Below, one piece after another: positions 21,624 to 29,964 of a DNA stretch of 64,000 nucleotides. The stretch lies in the NCBI GenBank assembly GCA_028751875.1, contig CM054134.1, forward strand, positions 47,625,345 through 47,689,344, written 5' to 3'. Below the pieces are notes generated by a model. That model had not been told where the DNA came from. It did no database searches and was given only the letters and a program-made list of their open reading frames with translations. The first letter of the stretch is position 1. Every line of letters begins with the position of its first letter. Made by a program: the position numbers and the translations under genes. This stretch comes from Rapana venosa. Lineage: Eukaryota; Mollusca; Gastropoda; Neogastropoda; Muricidae.

Positions 21624-24553
21624 TGATAATAATAATAATGAGTGGAAATTATATAACGCTATATCTTGCAAAAACAAATCAAAGCGCTTGCATACAACAC
21701 ACCTATACACATACAACCCAAACCAATTAACAGAGTTCACAAATTCAAATGTACACACACACGTCCACGCACACACACACAGGTTATACACTTTGGCAGG
21801 GTGGTGGGGATTTCAGCTGTTGAAGGCAGGGAAAAATTGGAGATGAAACAGGAGGGCAAAATCTTAGGTTTAGAATAAATGTCTTGAGGCTGGATTTAAA
21901 AGTGTCATAAGTAGGCTTTTGGCAAAGGGAGAGAGGGATGTCATTCCAGATCACCAGACCAGAAACAGAGAAAAAGCGACGGACAACAGTGGATTGGTTG
22001 AATCTCGGTATTTGTAAGCACAGGGTATCTGCAGCAGTGCGGAGGGAATGAGAAGGAGTGTATAGGTGAACACAAAGAGGTAGGATGGAACTGCTTTGTG
22101 GAGACACTTGTAACAGTGGGTACTGATCTTATGGCTTACTCTCTGTGGCACAGGCAGCCAGAGGAGAGATTGCAAGAGAGGAGTTATGTGCTCAGACTTT
22201 TTCTTTCTGAGGACTAGTCGAGCTGCAGAGCTTTGTATACAGTGAAGGGAGTGGATTGATGATGCTGGCAAACCAGCCAGAAGAGAATTGCAATAGTCCA
22301 GACGTGAAAGAATGAGAGACGTGAACTGGACAGGTTCTTTCTAATTGCACTAATAGGCCGTAGTTGATAGTAGCATGACTGGCAGGTCTGGGTGAGGAAT
22401 TTTTGCATTGAGTGTGTTGTCGATAAGGACTCCAAGATACTTCACAGCAGTGGATAGAGGAATTGACGTATTGCTGAATTCTATTGAAGCTGTTGTGATG
22501 GGAGAGAGTTTGTGTTTGGTCCCTACAAGCATGGCTTCAGTTTTATCTGCGTTTAACTGTAACTTGTTCTGTATCATCCAGTTTGGGATATCTTGAAGGT
22601 AGTAGTCCATATTTGTCAAGAGAGAAGGCAGATTTTCAGGAGTATCACTGCTAAGAATCTGAGAGTCATTGGCATAGAAATGATGGTTGATCTCACGACG
22701 GTTTATTATATGTGAAAGAGGAGTCATGTAGAGAGTGAAAAGAACAGGGCCCAGAACTGAGTGATTCCTGTGGGATTCCACATCCAGTTTTGCAGGTGAT
22801 GATTGAATCTTGTTTACTGTAACTGTGTAGAATCAGCCTGTAAGGTATGAAGTAAACCAGGTGAGGGCTGTGCCTGTAACACTAAACATGTTTTGGAGAT
22901 GGGACAGAAGAATTGAATGGTCTATAGTGTCAAAGGCTGCAGATAAGTCGAGAAGAGTGAGAATGGAGATTTTCCCTGAGTCAGAAGCATGTAGAAGCGT
23001 GTTTAACATGTGGACTAGGGTGGTTTCAGTGCTGTGGTTGGCGCGATAGGCAGACTGGAAAGGTGGCAGAAGACTATTGGAATGGAGGTGGCTGTTGAGT
23101 TGTTTCAGAACAACTTGTTCAAGGACTTCAGAGATAAAAGGTACATTAGAAACAGGTCTGTAATTCTTCAGAATATTAGGGTCGAGGTCATGCTTTTTGA
23201 GTAGAGGTGTAACTATTGCAGTTTTGAGATGTGATGGAAAAATTCCTGAAAGAGATGAGTTTACTATTGTTGTGATAGTGGGTACAAGTTGTGGAATGCA
23301 CTGAATGAGGAGAGAAGCAGGTGAAAGAAATGATTAGAAATGCCAGTGAATTGGGGATCAGGAAGCGCAGGTTGGAAAGAAGTCTGATCCAGTCTGGAGC
23401 GGATGTTGTGGACTTTGTCAGAGAAGAATGAAGAAAATATAGCAGGAAGTTCAGAGTGGCTGTGAACAGTGGGCAGAGGGCTTGCCTTTGCGGATCCCAG
23501 AAGAGTTGAGGTGAGAGAAAAAAGAGATTTCATGGACGTAGTGTCAAGAACTTGAGCAGAGTAGTACTTCGTTTCTGCTGAATGGGTTAAGGTTTTGACT
23601 TTGTTGATTTGTTTTCGAAATAGCAGTTTATTGATTTCAGTTTCAGGCACCACCCTCAATATGCTGGCCCCTGGAGAAGCTGAGGTCTCTGGTGCCTCAC
23701 TCTCCTACGACCACATAGGTGATGGGACACTTTAAGTTTGACCTTTTACATCTGGCTTGCTTTGTAAATTGTTATTTTTACCCTTGTTATTTTTTTCTTT
23801 AAAGTTTACTAATGGCCTGTCAGAATTAAGCACATCATACTGTCTTGGCTTTGCTTTATCTTATATTGTGAGGTCTGGATTTTTTTCTCTCATTTTCTTT
23901 TTTTTTTTTTTTAATTCTACTCTTCTTGTTCTTTTCAACAAATATTAATTAACAATAACATTGTCTTCTGTTTGCTTGAATAAGTCAATTTTCTTGACTT
24001 GCTTTTTCGGAGGCAAGAAAAATGTGTAAACTTAATCTGTCACCCTCAATGAAGATTTGATCATTCTGACTTGACTTTACTTCACTTACGAGACCCCCAT
24101 GCCACACATGCCTCTGAGAACAAACCTAAAGCCTACAACCCGGCCACAAGTACGACTTATGTGCTGTCAGTTTTTGCTAGAACACATTATCTAAACCTCC
24201 AATAATTCATTTCTTTCGGTAGTTATAAAGTACCTTAGAAATGTAACCAAACGAAAAACCCTTCCTTTATTATAAGAAACTGAATCTCGGGATCCATATA
24301 ATTGACTTTTGTAACAGTAAACTGCTAGGACTCGCGGAGTAAGGTAGCCTAGTGAGATACTCTGATACATGCTACATTGCGCAGAAATGAGTAATGATGT
24401 GTGTCTACTTCCTACAAATAAGATAACATATAAACATAACGTTCAGTTTATTATAATAGAAATGGTGGATCTGAACTTTTATTATTTCTTAAAATACAAA
24501 AACCTTAGCACCAAAATACGAAACCATACACACGCACCTGCTTCGGTCGCCAT
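6603..24553 (-). CDS. UBFD1: Ubiquitin domain-containing protein UBFD1 (complete, 8 coding exons)
   Basis: Joining exons 24538-24553, 20067-20237, 16372-16491, 13247-13282, 12320-12495, 10969-11143, 9196-9278 and 6603-6713 gives 888 nt, a 295-residue protein and stop. Every junction is AG/GT and all phases agree (1,1,1,1,0,1,0). An acidic, Ala/Glu/Gly-rich N-terminus (1-62) precedes a ubiquitin-like fold (about 67-138; motifs [27 protein letters not shown]), a Lys/Glu/Ala linker, and the conserved C-terminal UBFD1 region ([57 protein letters not shown], ending LGKWQFF). Human UBFD1 is 309 residues and matches along its length. The family binds polyubiquitin and has been linked to NF-kB signalling. 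The start is the ATG whose MATEA exon splices in frame. Assigned with high confidence. Confidence 0.95.
7055..7412 (-). repeat. SINE-E copy in UBFD1 intron 7
   Basis: Inverted tRNA-derived element like the plus-oriented copy at 29541-29962. The head (B-box near 7340-7355, ending GATCGGTGGTC on the minus strand) is at the right; the tail with the CTCCCCxGGGAGAGCAG palindrome is at the left. Heavily diverged and without an obvious tail. Confidence 0.7.
7984..8215. repeat. (CA)n-rich tract followed by (CT)n
   Basis: Imperfect CA repeats interrupted by ACTAATG words (8000-8170), then about 40 bp of CT repeats. Simple sequence within UBFD1 intron 7. Confidence 0.9.
8395..8975 (+). mobile_element. 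3' end of a non-LTR retrotransposon (I-like), truncated
   Basis: One frame at 8494-8599 reads [20 protein letters not shown] and ends at a TAG after about 15 more residues. The C-x-C-x(7)-H-x(3)-C spacing is typical of the cysteine/histidine cluster closing the reverse-transcriptase ORF of many invertebrate LINEs. A UTR follows, ending CTAATATCACTxAATGT near 8925, a motif also seen near 8320 and 12065. Everything upstream of the C-terminal part is missing (5' truncation). Confidence 0.6.
9028..9112 (+). repeat. SINE-A 3' tail relic
   Basis: CTGGATGTAAAAAAACACTTGAA then TTATTCCATTATCCTTGAAAT and an AATAA-rich end, the hallmark 3' end of the SINE-A family. Only the tail survives; it sits between two (CA)n tracts. 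Confidence 0.6.
9196..9278 (-). CDS. UBFD1: UBFD1 coding exon 7
   Basis: 83 nt, acceptor GTTGATTACAG, donor GTAAGTTT. It encodes [20 protein letters not shown] through EEYHLM. The intron upstream of its acceptor begins with a 600-bp AGC/AGT trinucleotide tract about 50 bases away. Confidence 0.95.
9330..9965. repeat. Long AGC/AGT trinucleotide tract
   Basis: About 630 bp of AGT, AGC and AGG triplets with higher-order units (a block of AGC repeats followed by ACTAGTATTAGT recurs four times at 9700-9850), ending in ATA/AAT repeats. Homopolymeric Ser, Ala and Leu reading frames on both strands are artefacts of the three-base period. It lies just upstream of the UBFD1 exon 7 acceptor. Confidence 0.95.
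10600..10705 (+). repeat. SINE-D 3'-region relic
   Basis: Sequence such as GCTTCTGGCTGGTGGCC, AAGGGAGGCCTAATAATGA and CTCTGTGGATTCTT corresponds to the 3' half of SINE-D at 14780-14850. Old and isolated. Confidence 0.6.
10969..11143 (-). CDS. UBFD1: UBFD1 coding exon 6
   Basis: 175 nt, acceptor GTGTGTGGCAG, donor GTAAGTCC. It encodes [14 protein letters not shown] through [11 protein letters not shown], the start of the conserved C-terminal region. Confidence 0.96.
11316..11612 (+). repeat. SINE-A copy (tRNA-derived) in UBFD1 intron 5
   Basis: The tRNA-like head GGATAGCCTAGTGGTTAGAA (A-box) ... GGGTTCAATTCCCG (B-box) is followed by the family body: GTTAACATCAGTGCAGACTCC, the core TATAAACCAAGGTCCCGTGTG, GTAGGCCATTGTGTGCCGG and TTTACAAAACTGCATACAC. 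The A/B boxes are RNA polymerase III promoter elements. It sits at the end of a (CA)n tract. Confidence 0.9.
11995..12230. repeat. (CA)n microsatellites with a LINE-tail motif between them
   Basis: Near-perfect CA at 11995-12053 and CA-rich sequence at 12105-12230. Between them, CTAATATCACAATTTGTGAAGAGAC resembles the LINE tail at 8925, suggesting a microsatellite-tailed LINE relic. Confidence 0.85.
12320..12495 (-). CDS. UBFD1: UBFD1 coding exon 5
   Basis: 176 nt, acceptor GGGCTTTCAG, donor GTAACCTT. It encodes the second half of the ubiquitin-like domain ([18 protein letters not shown]) and the charged linker [21 protein letters not shown]. Confidence 0.96.
13247..13282 (-). CDS. UBFD1: UBFD1 coding exon 4 (36-nt micro-exon)
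   Basis: 36 nt, acceptor ATATTTGACAG, donor GTAAGGCA. It encodes [11 protein letters not shown], matching the VPVALQKLMYKG stretch of vertebrate UBFD1. It is phase 1 at both ends, so skipping it would keep the frame but remove a strand of the ubiquitin-like fold. Confidence 0.92.
13330..13382. repeat. (CA)n microsatellite
   Basis: CA repeats with CG interruptions in UBFD1 intron 3, about 50 bp upstream (on the minus strand) of micro-exon 4. Confidence 0.9.
13712..15012 (-). repeat. SINE-E copy split by a SINE-D insertion
   Basis: Minus-oriented SINE-E: tail with CCCTGGGGAGAAC near 13770, A/T-run at 13808-13820, body, and tRNA-like head ending near 14108. The rest of the head resumes at 14998-15012 (GATCTACC). 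The 14109-14981 element lies between, with a 16-bp duplication of SINE-E sequence at its edges. Confidence 0.8.
14109..14981 (+). mobile_element. SINE-D, full-length dimeric tRNA-headed retroposon (~870 bp)
   Basis: Head GCCATGGCGCAGTGGTTAGC (A-box) and GGGTTCGATTCCC (B-box), then about 370 bp of body ending in an A-rich stretch near 14478-14489. A second module (GCCTCTGATTCGGTGGTCCC onward) of about 480 bp ends in a 28-bp poly-A. It is flanked by ATTTCCTCTAGACCAC at 14093-14108 and 14982-14997, a 16-bp target-site duplication. No coding potential. Target duplication and poly-A indicate LINE-type retrotransposition; the internal A-tract suggests two fused modules. A second complete copy is at 49185-50056. 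Confidence 0.85.
15013..16371. other. UBFD1 intron 3, nothing recognised
   Basis: AT-rich unique-looking intronic sequence. I see no exon or repeat family member. Confidence 0.5.
16372..16491 (-). CDS. UBFD1: UBFD1 coding exon 3 (start of ubiquitin-like domain)
   Basis: 120 nt, acceptor TTTTGATTGCAG, donor GTTTGTAT. It encodes the first half of the ubiquitin-like domain ([11 protein letters not shown] ... TIEQLKAK). The acceptor region has been tandemly duplicated upstream in the intron (16495-16930). Confidence 0.95.
16495..16930 (-). repeat. Tandem duplication of the UBFD1 exon 3 splice-acceptor region
   Basis: Four diverged units of about 95-125 bp, each containing on the minus strand a pyrimidine-rich ATTTTGATT(C)CAG followed by A...TACTAGTT.AACAAAGAC. 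The real exon 3 junction is TTTTGATTGCAG followed by ATACTAGTTCATCAGAGAC. The duplicated junction CAGs lie at about 16587, 16700, 16795 and 16919. Confidence 0.85.
17350..18270. mobile_element. Foldback element with inverted arms of ~300 bp
   Basis: Left arm 17350-17665 is matched in reverse complement by 17968-18270. Shared words read from the outside inward: TTCTTC.TC.AATGCTCAGACA, CTGTCTGTCATAT, AAGTCAGGCCCA, TTGTTATCTTTTAA, AAAAAAGGCAGGAGAATG, AATAGACAAGAA, AAGAAAAGGAACA, GCTATTTATA. The centre (17765-17945) carries a SINE-like body fragment (SINE-G). No transposase is present. A related arm pair fragment is at 62705-63275. Confidence 0.8.
18275..18770 (+). mobile_element. LINE C-terminal fragment (RTE-like), decayed
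   Basis: Readable pieces in shifting frames: [67 protein letters not shown]. This is the usual C-terminal end of RTE-like reverse-transcriptase ORFs (LLYGSEAWT ... GRPxTxW). Stops and frameshifts show it is dead. The same family is present inverted at 28920-29440. Confidence 0.8.
19078..20056. repeat. 25-bp minisatellite (GGGGCTGCAAAGATACTGTATGTCA type)
   Basis: About 39 tandem units over 980 bp. Variants cluster: ATACTGTATGTCA in the middle (19420-19530), ACACTGTGTGCCA to the right, and a compound unit ending in CAATAATATTTTATCTCA that recurs three times, indicating higher-order amplification. Open frames across it are an artefact. It abuts the donor of UBFD1 exon 2. Confidence 0.97.
20067..20237 (-). 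CDS. UBFD1: UBFD1 coding exon 2
   Basis: 171 nt, acceptor ATACAAATGCAG, donor GTGAGTGG. It encodes the low-complexity acidic N-terminal region ending in IVAQET. The last unit of a 25-bp minisatellite array ends about ten bases beyond its donor site. Confidence 0.9.
20240..21400. other. UBFD1 intron 1, mostly unique
   Basis: Nothing recognisable except 21003-21050 (CTATATCACAGTTGTGACATGGAACC), a fragment shared with the centre of the foldback element at 17852 (SINE-G body). Confidence 0.5.
21403..21575 (+). repeat. 5S rRNA-derived SINE (SINE3-like)
   Basis: 21411-21460 reads AGCTCCATCGAGCGTGGTTA, CCAAGTGGATGGGTGACCG, TTGGCATGCC. This follows the internal control region of 5S rRNA (box A AGCAxxATCGxGCCTGGTTA, box C TGGATGGGTGACCG, then GGxAAxACC). 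The downstream part is not 5S. The copy ends in an (AAT)n tract. The 5' half of 5S is absent or diverged. Confidence 0.7.
21571..21640. repeat. (AAT)n microsatellite
   Basis: AAT repeats with few interruptions. They could be the tail of both the plus-oriented 5S-like SINE and the minus-oriented LINE that follows. Confidence 0.95.
21640..23665 (-). mobile_element. LINE of the Rex1/L2 type, decayed, in UBFD1 intron 1
   Basis: Minus-strand pieces in order: [48 protein letters not shown] (about 22950), [20 protein letters not shown] (a change from the catalytic YADD), [42 protein letters not shown]. This is the reverse transcriptase and C-terminus of a CR1/L2/Rex1-group LINE. Several frameshifts and stops; the endonuclease is absent, so it is 5'-truncated. 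The 3' end carries the family tail AGCGxTATATAAxTTCCA followed by (ATT)n. Confidence 0.85.
23666..24537. other. UBFD1 intron 1 next to exon 1, nothing recognised
   Basis: AT-rich with a poly-T run (23899-23912). No repeat family identified. Confidence 0.45.
24538..24553 (-). CDS. UBFD1: UBFD1 coding exon 1
   Basis: Sixteen coding bases, ATG GCG ACC GAA GCA G, then donor GTGCGTG. The trailing G joins the AA that opens exon 2 to give Glu, so the phase is right. Such a tiny first exon would be missed without the phase constraint. The 100 bases upstream are moderately GC-rich and contain GGAAGT and TGACGT words, a plausible promoter or 5' UTR, unproven. Confidence 0.85.
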
Positions 24554-24630
24554 TGTTGATGTTGACAAGAACTTCCGTGACTTCTTTATTAAAAGAGTAT
24601 TCATGGGAGAGCATAAGCAATTCAAAATGA

Positions 24631-24676
24631 CGTGTCGCGACTTTCGTTTTCTTCGTTCAAGCATTGTTTCACGTAT

Positions 24677-24767
<91 letters not shown>

Positions 24768-24906
24768 CGCGCCCGCGCGCGTGTGCGTGTGTGTATCCGC
24801 GTGTGCGCGCAGGTGTGCCGATGCTTCAGCAGTGTTAGACGAAATCAAGTTGATAAAAATAAATATAACTTCGTGCTTGAACGAAGAAAACGAAAGTCTC
24901 GACACA
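24631..24906. repeat. Inverted repeat flanking a (GT)n/CG-rich tract, just upstream of UBFD1
   Basis: GTGTCGCGACTTTCGTTTTC through TTCGTTCAAGCA (24632-24664) is repeated inverted at 24876-24906 with one or two mismatches. Between the arms lie 80 bp of GT repeats (24679-24761) and an alternating CG/GT stretch. The left arm is about 80 bp upstream of the UBFD1 ATG, so the structure is in or next to its promoter. Confidence 0.85.
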
Positions 24907-25690
24907 CCACTGATGCAACTTCCAAGCTTGTCACATCTCTCATTCTTTTACGTTTAGACTACTGTAATTCACTTCTGGCTGGCCTACCAGCATCATCTAT
25001 CCACTCTCTTCAACGCATACAAAACTCTGCAGTTCGACTGGTCCTAAGAAAGAACAAATCTGAACACATCACTCCTCTTCTGCAATCTCTTCACTGGCTG
25101 CCTGTCTCACAAAGACTGGAGTATAAAATCAATACCCTCTGTTTCAAATGTCTCCACAAATCTGCACCCTCTTATCTCTGTAACTGTCTTCACCTGTACA
25201 CTCCATCCCATTCCCTTCGTTCAGCCGCAGATACTTTGTGCTTTCGAACACCCAGATTCAAACCACTGTTGGCTGTTGCTCTTTCTCTGTTTCTGGTCCA
25301 TCCACCTGGAATGACCTCCTTCTTTCACTTCGCCAAAAGCCTTCACTTGATACCTTCAAATCCAGCCTCAAAACACACTTATTTCCTACCTGAGACTTTC
25401 CCCCTCATACATGTCCCTAATTTTCAACAGCATCTTTCACCTCCTAAGTGTGTTCGCGAATGTGTGTGTGTGTGTTGGGGGGGGGGGGGGGAGGGGGTGT
25501 GCGTGCGTGCGTGCGTGCGTGCGGACGCGCGTGCGCACGCATGGATTTGAAATCTGTTGTTCATTATGTTTAAGGAGAGTTGAATGCGTGTAAATGAGAT
25601 GTGAGTGCAAGCACTTCGATTTGTTTGGTTTTTACAAGATTCAGTGCTATATAAATTCCATATATTATTATTATTAAATAAAAATGTCAC
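24907..25690 (+). mobile_element. LINE 3' fragment (Rex1/L2 type)
   Basis: Continuous frame [71 protein letters not shown], then a 3' UTR with an internal GT/G/CG tract (25455-25540) and the family tail CAGTGCTATATAAATTCCAT plus (ATT)n. 5'-truncated; the ORF remains open to about 25430, so it is younger than the 22-kb copy. Confidence 0.85.
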
Positions 25691-25832
25691 GAACACACAC
25701 CAACTGGTAATACAATGTTATTTAAAAAAACCCACCATTGACTAGAAAAGATATGAACTTATTATTTACGCACGCACATACGCAACACCCACGTGCGTGC
25801 GTGCGCGAACACACACACGCACACACATACAC

Positions 25833-26226
25833 CGATGAGGGACGGGATAGCCTAGTGGTTAGAATATTGCTCTCGCAATCTGACAACCCGGGTTCGATTC
25901 CCGTTCAAGGGGATATTTTCCTCTGGAGATAACATCAGTGCAGACTCCACTCTCCCCAAAAGTCCTTTGGATTAGACTATAAACCAGGCCCCATGTGCTA
26001 ACACACGCAGAATATCTTGCACACACGCTAAAATGCTGTTCCGCTTTTGTAAGAGTACGCCATTGTGTGCCGGTGGGAGCAGATGACAATTTACAAAACC
26101 ACATACACATGGGGACTATATGTAAAAAAAATATATATAACTTTTTTTTTTAAAGCACATAAGCACTTATTCCATTATCCTCGATATAAAAGAATAAAAT
26201 AAAATAAATAAAATAAAATAAATGTA
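25833..26226 (+). repeat. SINE-A copy, full length
   Basis: Head GGATAGCCTAGTGGTTAGAA and GGGTTCGATTCCCG; body with GTTAACATCAGTGCAGACTCC, CTATAAACCAGGCCCCATGTG and GCCATTGTGTGCCGGTGGG; tail CACTTATTCCATTATCCTCG then (AAATA)n. All SINE-A modules are present. Confidence 0.92.
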
Positions 26227-26589
26227 TGAATGCAATGCTTTAAAGACCATTGACTATGAAGACAGAGACTTGTTTTACTACACACACACACACACACACA
26301 TGTAGGCTATTGACTACATTCATAACAATGACAATCAGGCAAGAAATTCAGAAAAATGTAAAACTAGGTAGTCAATGTTATTGTGAATTTAGAATTCGAA
26401 TGATTACTGGCACAAAATAATTTCCTTTTCTGTTTGTTTTGCTGTTGGGGCACTGAAAACGGCATCTTGAAGGCAACAGTTTTGAAAACAAAGCACGGGA
26501 GGGGTCAGCCAAAATGGCAGTCCCTTTGCAAACTTCAAGCTGCTGATTGCAGAGCGACTTGAGATCTCTTTGTTATTCTCCAATTACTT

Positions 26590-27640
26590 TTTAGAAGATT
26601 CTTACAATTCTCTACAGGCCATTCTTGTTTTTAATAATAAGGTTATTGTACCAACAAATGAAAGCAACACTTAGAACACTCTATGTAAGACTTGTAAAAC
26701 AAGGAAAGAATCTTTTTGTCTACAAAAAATGAGTTCAGTTTCCTGAGAAAATACACACGTTGTTGTCCCTTTTTGACAATAGGGTCAGTGTTAACATCCC
26801 AGTTTATCTTGTGGTCCAAAACAGTTCCCAGATAACAGTTCGAAACGTTTTCAACTTGGTGATTATGGATAATAATATTCTTTGGACTATGCCCTAATCT
26901 TTTGAAATTGATAGGAAGATCTTTAGTTTTAGAAACATTTAGCTCCAGATAGACCTCATCACACAAGTGTGCGAACAGAGGCGGGCTGGATCATGGTTTA
27001 AGACTGATCCGGATAAGAGAGGTACCGTGGTCGAGTGGTTTAGGCGGTCAACTCGTGATCCAGAGGTCGCGGGTTCAATCCCCGCTCGGCTCGGTGTTGT
27101 GTCCTTGGGAAAGACACTTTACTCCTATTTTCCTCACTCCACCCAGGTGTACAAGTGGGTACCAGCTCTGCTGGGGAAGTATCTGGCGACAGACTAGCGT
27201 CCTGTCACAGGGGTGGTGAAAAACCATCAGTTCGCTTAACGCTACAGAAACCGGGATAAGCTCCGGCTCTATGGGCCTTCTGGCTCGAAAGAACATACTA
27301 TACGGATAAGAGAGACAACAGAACACTGTCGTCTGCAAACTTTACCAGAAAGGAATTTTCATAGCTGCTTCTGCAATCACCTGAGTATAGAATGTACAGA
27401 AGTGGCGAGAAGATACAACCATGTGGAGAACAAGTGCAGGTAAATCTAACCGATGAAGTTATTTTGTTGGCAAAAACACACTGTGGTCTGTTGGTTAAAA
27501 ATTCAATCAGCCAACAGATTATCTGCGTCAAATTCTTATAGTATTTTTGTTAACCAGAACGTGAGGCTGCATTGTATTGAAAGCTGAACTAAAGTCACCA
27601 AACAATCATTATTCTAGAATGAGAGTCAGGTCTTTCCAAG
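26590..27640 (-). mobile_element. LINE fragment interrupted by SINE-C
   Basis: Minus-strand pieces: WLIEFLTNRPQCV, SPLLYILYSGD, KFADDSVLLSLLS (FADD is the catalytic motif), then across the inserted SINE: CDEVYLELNVSKTKDL, NCYLGTVLDHKINW, KGQQRVYFLRKLNSF, LFYKSYIECS. Typical CR1/Rex1-group reverse transcriptase and C-terminus. Frame disruptions show it is dead. Confidence 0.85.
27021..27302 (+). repeat. SINE-C copy 1, inserted in a LINE
   Basis: Head GGTACCGTGGTCGAGTGGTT (A-box) and GCGGGTTCAATCCCCGC (B-box), resembling a Ser/Leu-type tRNA; body TGTCCTTGGGAAAGACACTT, CACCCAGGTGTACAAGTGGG, TAACGCTACAGAAACCGGGA; end CTCGAAAGAACATAC without poly-A. Flanked by CGGATAAGAGA at 27010-27020 and 27303-27313 (11-bp target duplication). 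Confidence 0.93.
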
Positions 27641-27789
27641 TGGCTATACAACTACAAAAGTTTTTGTTTTTACTTTTATAATCTATACACACCTTTCTGA
27701 AATGCCCCAAACTTAAATTTAAAAAGAAAACACAAGAAAAAAATATTTAGTATTATTATCATTATCTTTTTTATGTTCCACCTTTCATT

Positions 27790-28145
27790 ATACGGGGACG
27801 GGATAGCTTAGTGGTCAGAACATTGCACTCGCAATCTGATGACCTGGGTTGATTCCCGTTCAAGGGGATATTTTCCCCTGGAGTTAACATCAGTGCAGAC
27901 TCCACTCTCCCCAAAAGTCCTTCAGATGAGACTATAAACCGAGGTCCTGTGAGCGAACGCACGCAGAACATCTTGTGCACACGTTAAATCCTGTTCCGCT
28001 TTTCGTACGAGTAGGCCATTGTGTGCCGATGGGAACAGATGGCAGAATTTACAAAACTGCAATCACACGGGGACCGGATGTAAAAAAGCACATAAAAACT
28101 TAATCCATTATCCTCTATATAAAGGAATAAATAAATAAAATATAC
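27790..28145 (+). repeat. SINE-A copy, full length
   Basis: Head GGGATAGCTTAGTGGTCAGA and GGGTTGATTCCCG (one base short in the B-box), body with TATAAACCGAGGTCCTGTGAG, tail CTTAATCCATTATCCTCTAT then (AAATA)n. Confidence 0.9.
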
Positions 28146-28189
28146 TTTTAACTTTAGCCCTCGTGTGTGTGTGTGTGAGTGTGTGTGTG

Positions 28190-28550
28190 TGATTTTTTAT
28201 TTTCATTTTATTCTTGTATTCTGAGGATAATGCAATTAGTAGTCGTGTACATCTTTACTTCTTGGCCCCTGGTGTATGCAGTTTTGTCAGTTTTGTCCTG
28301 TTCCCACTGGCACACAATGGCCTATTCTACCAGAAAGTGCAATAGGTTTTAACATATGCACAAGATGTTCTGCATGTGTTCGCACATGGGAACTATGTTT
28401 ATAGTCTCATCCAAAGGACTTTGGGGTTAAATGGAGTTGGCAATGAGGTCAACTCGACAGGGAAAAATCCTCTTTAATGGTACTCAAACCTGGGTCGGCA
28501 GATCATACGTGCACTGCACAATGCTTTAACCACCTGGATATCCCATACCC
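28190..28550 (-). repeat. SINE-A copy, inverted and diverged
   Basis: It reads from the tail (TTTATTCTTGTATTCTGAGG at 28209) through CACTGGCACACAATGGCCTA and TTTATAGTCTCATCCAAAGGA to the head ending GGATATCCCATA. It is tail-to-tail with the 27790 copy across a GT tract, forming a large inverted pair. Confidence 0.85.
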
Positions 28551-28802
28551 CCATGTGTGAGTGTGTGTGTGCACGCAATCAATATGTGTTGCTGTTGTTG
28601 TAAAACAATTGATTTTAGTGTGTTGCATGGCTTTTTAATATACTCTGTGTTGTTATTTAGGAGGGGGGGGAGAGTACGTTTTTCCCATGCTTTATTGACT
28701 GTTTGATATGTATGTTTACAAGGGCAGGTTGTAAGATTAGATTTGGCCTAAAATCTTTATTCATGTGTATTAAAAATCATTCTTTCTGTTCATTTTTCCC
28801 TA

Positions 28803-28905
28803 AAGCAGAATGCAGTTACCTTAATTTGATGATGGGGAAAAAACTGTTGCAGATGCAAAACCTCGGAGTTCAAGCCAAGGAACAAAACAAAATCTCTTCA
28901 CCTAA
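28803..28905 (+). repeat. SINE-F 3' fragment
   Basis: GCAGAATGCAGTTACCTTAA, GTTGCAGATGCAAAACCTC and GAGTTCAAGCCAAGGAACAA align with the other SINE-F copies. Confidence 0.65.
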
Positions 28906-28919
28906 CAAATTTATCATTT

Positions 28920-29440
28920 ATTTGTAAATTGCTGCGAGTCGTTTACCTGTCTCCACTGTAAACGGAGGTGTTCCATGCAATGCCACCAGGGTTCGCCATC
29001 TTTCTCCGTCTCTTTTGAGTTCCACAATCTTCTGTAGCCCTGACAGACCACTGATCTTAATGATGCTGGCAATGTAGGATGTTGGTGGTCTGCCTCTTTT
29101 TCCTTCAGCCCTCAACCTTACCTTTAAGAACTGTCATCATCAGATTTGTCTGTGTCTCTGCATGACTATCTCAAGTCTGCTCTTACCAATTTCAGCCAAT
29201 ATTTGTCTTTGCACTGAGAGTTCATCATGAATGGTTTCATTTGTTCTGTCTGATCATTTGACTCTCAGAAGTGGTATGTGGAACTACCTATTGGCTGCCT
29301 TTTGTCTCTTTCCAACTTTCACAGTGTCCAGGCTTCTGAGCCATGCAGCAATACCTGCCATATTAGTGTTTTGACTATTCTAAGTTTGAGATCTTTTGTA
29401 CGCCTCTGTCCTTCAATATGCAACCCTGATGGACTCTTCT
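28920..29440 (-). mobile_element. LINE C-terminal fragment (RTE-like), decayed
   Basis: Same family as 18275-18770, inverted: GSEAWTL, KLERDK, FMMNSQCKDKYWLKL, then [40 protein letters not shown]. Stop codons interrupt it. Confidence 0.8.
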
Positions 29441-29540
29441 TTTTATATGTATCAAAGAAATCTGCATGACTTAAAGTGGTATAAATAAATAAATGAAATG
29501 AAATGAAGAACTCACAGCGCTTGCCATTCCATCAGAATAG

Positions 29541-29677
29541 GTGGATCGGTGGTCTAGAGGTAACGCGCCTGTCTAGAAAGTGAAAAGTCTGGGTCGGAAG
29601 TGTGCGTGGTTCGTATCCCGTCTGGGCCCGAAACTTTTCCCCCATCCATTAGACCATGAGTGGTGGTCTGGGCGCTA

Positions 29678-29708
<31 letters not shown>

Positions 29709-29962
29709 CGTGTGTTACAGAAAATTATGCAGCGCACGAAAAAGAACCCACGGCAACAAGAGAGTTGTCCCTGGCAAAATTCTTAGAAAAAAGCCACTCT
29801 GATAAGGAAAGAAATACAGTTGCAGACCAAAAAAAAAAGAAAAAAAAAAAAGGGTGGCGCTGCTCTTGTGGCGACGTGCTCTCCCCGGGGAGAGCAGCCC
29901 GAATTTCACGCAGAGAAATCTCGTGACTTAAAGTGGTATAAATAAATAAATAAATAAATAAA
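29541..29962 (+). repeat. SINE-E copy, full length
   Basis: Head GTGGATCGGTGGTCTAGAGG (A-box) and GTGGTTCGTATCCCG (B-box); body with CTTTCGGATGAGACAATAAACC (the core also used by SINE-A), AAAGAACCCACGGCAACAAG, a poly-A run (29829-29850), the palindrome CTCTCCCCGGGGAGAG (29880-29895), and a (AAAT)n tail. This is the reference copy for the family in this window. Confidence 0.88.
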
Positions 29963-29964
29963 TC

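Noticed and set aside
24369..25550. 393-codon plus-strand reading frame
   Set aside because: A chance fusion of UBFD1 upstream DNA, a (GT)n tract and a LINE C-terminal fragment; not one gene.
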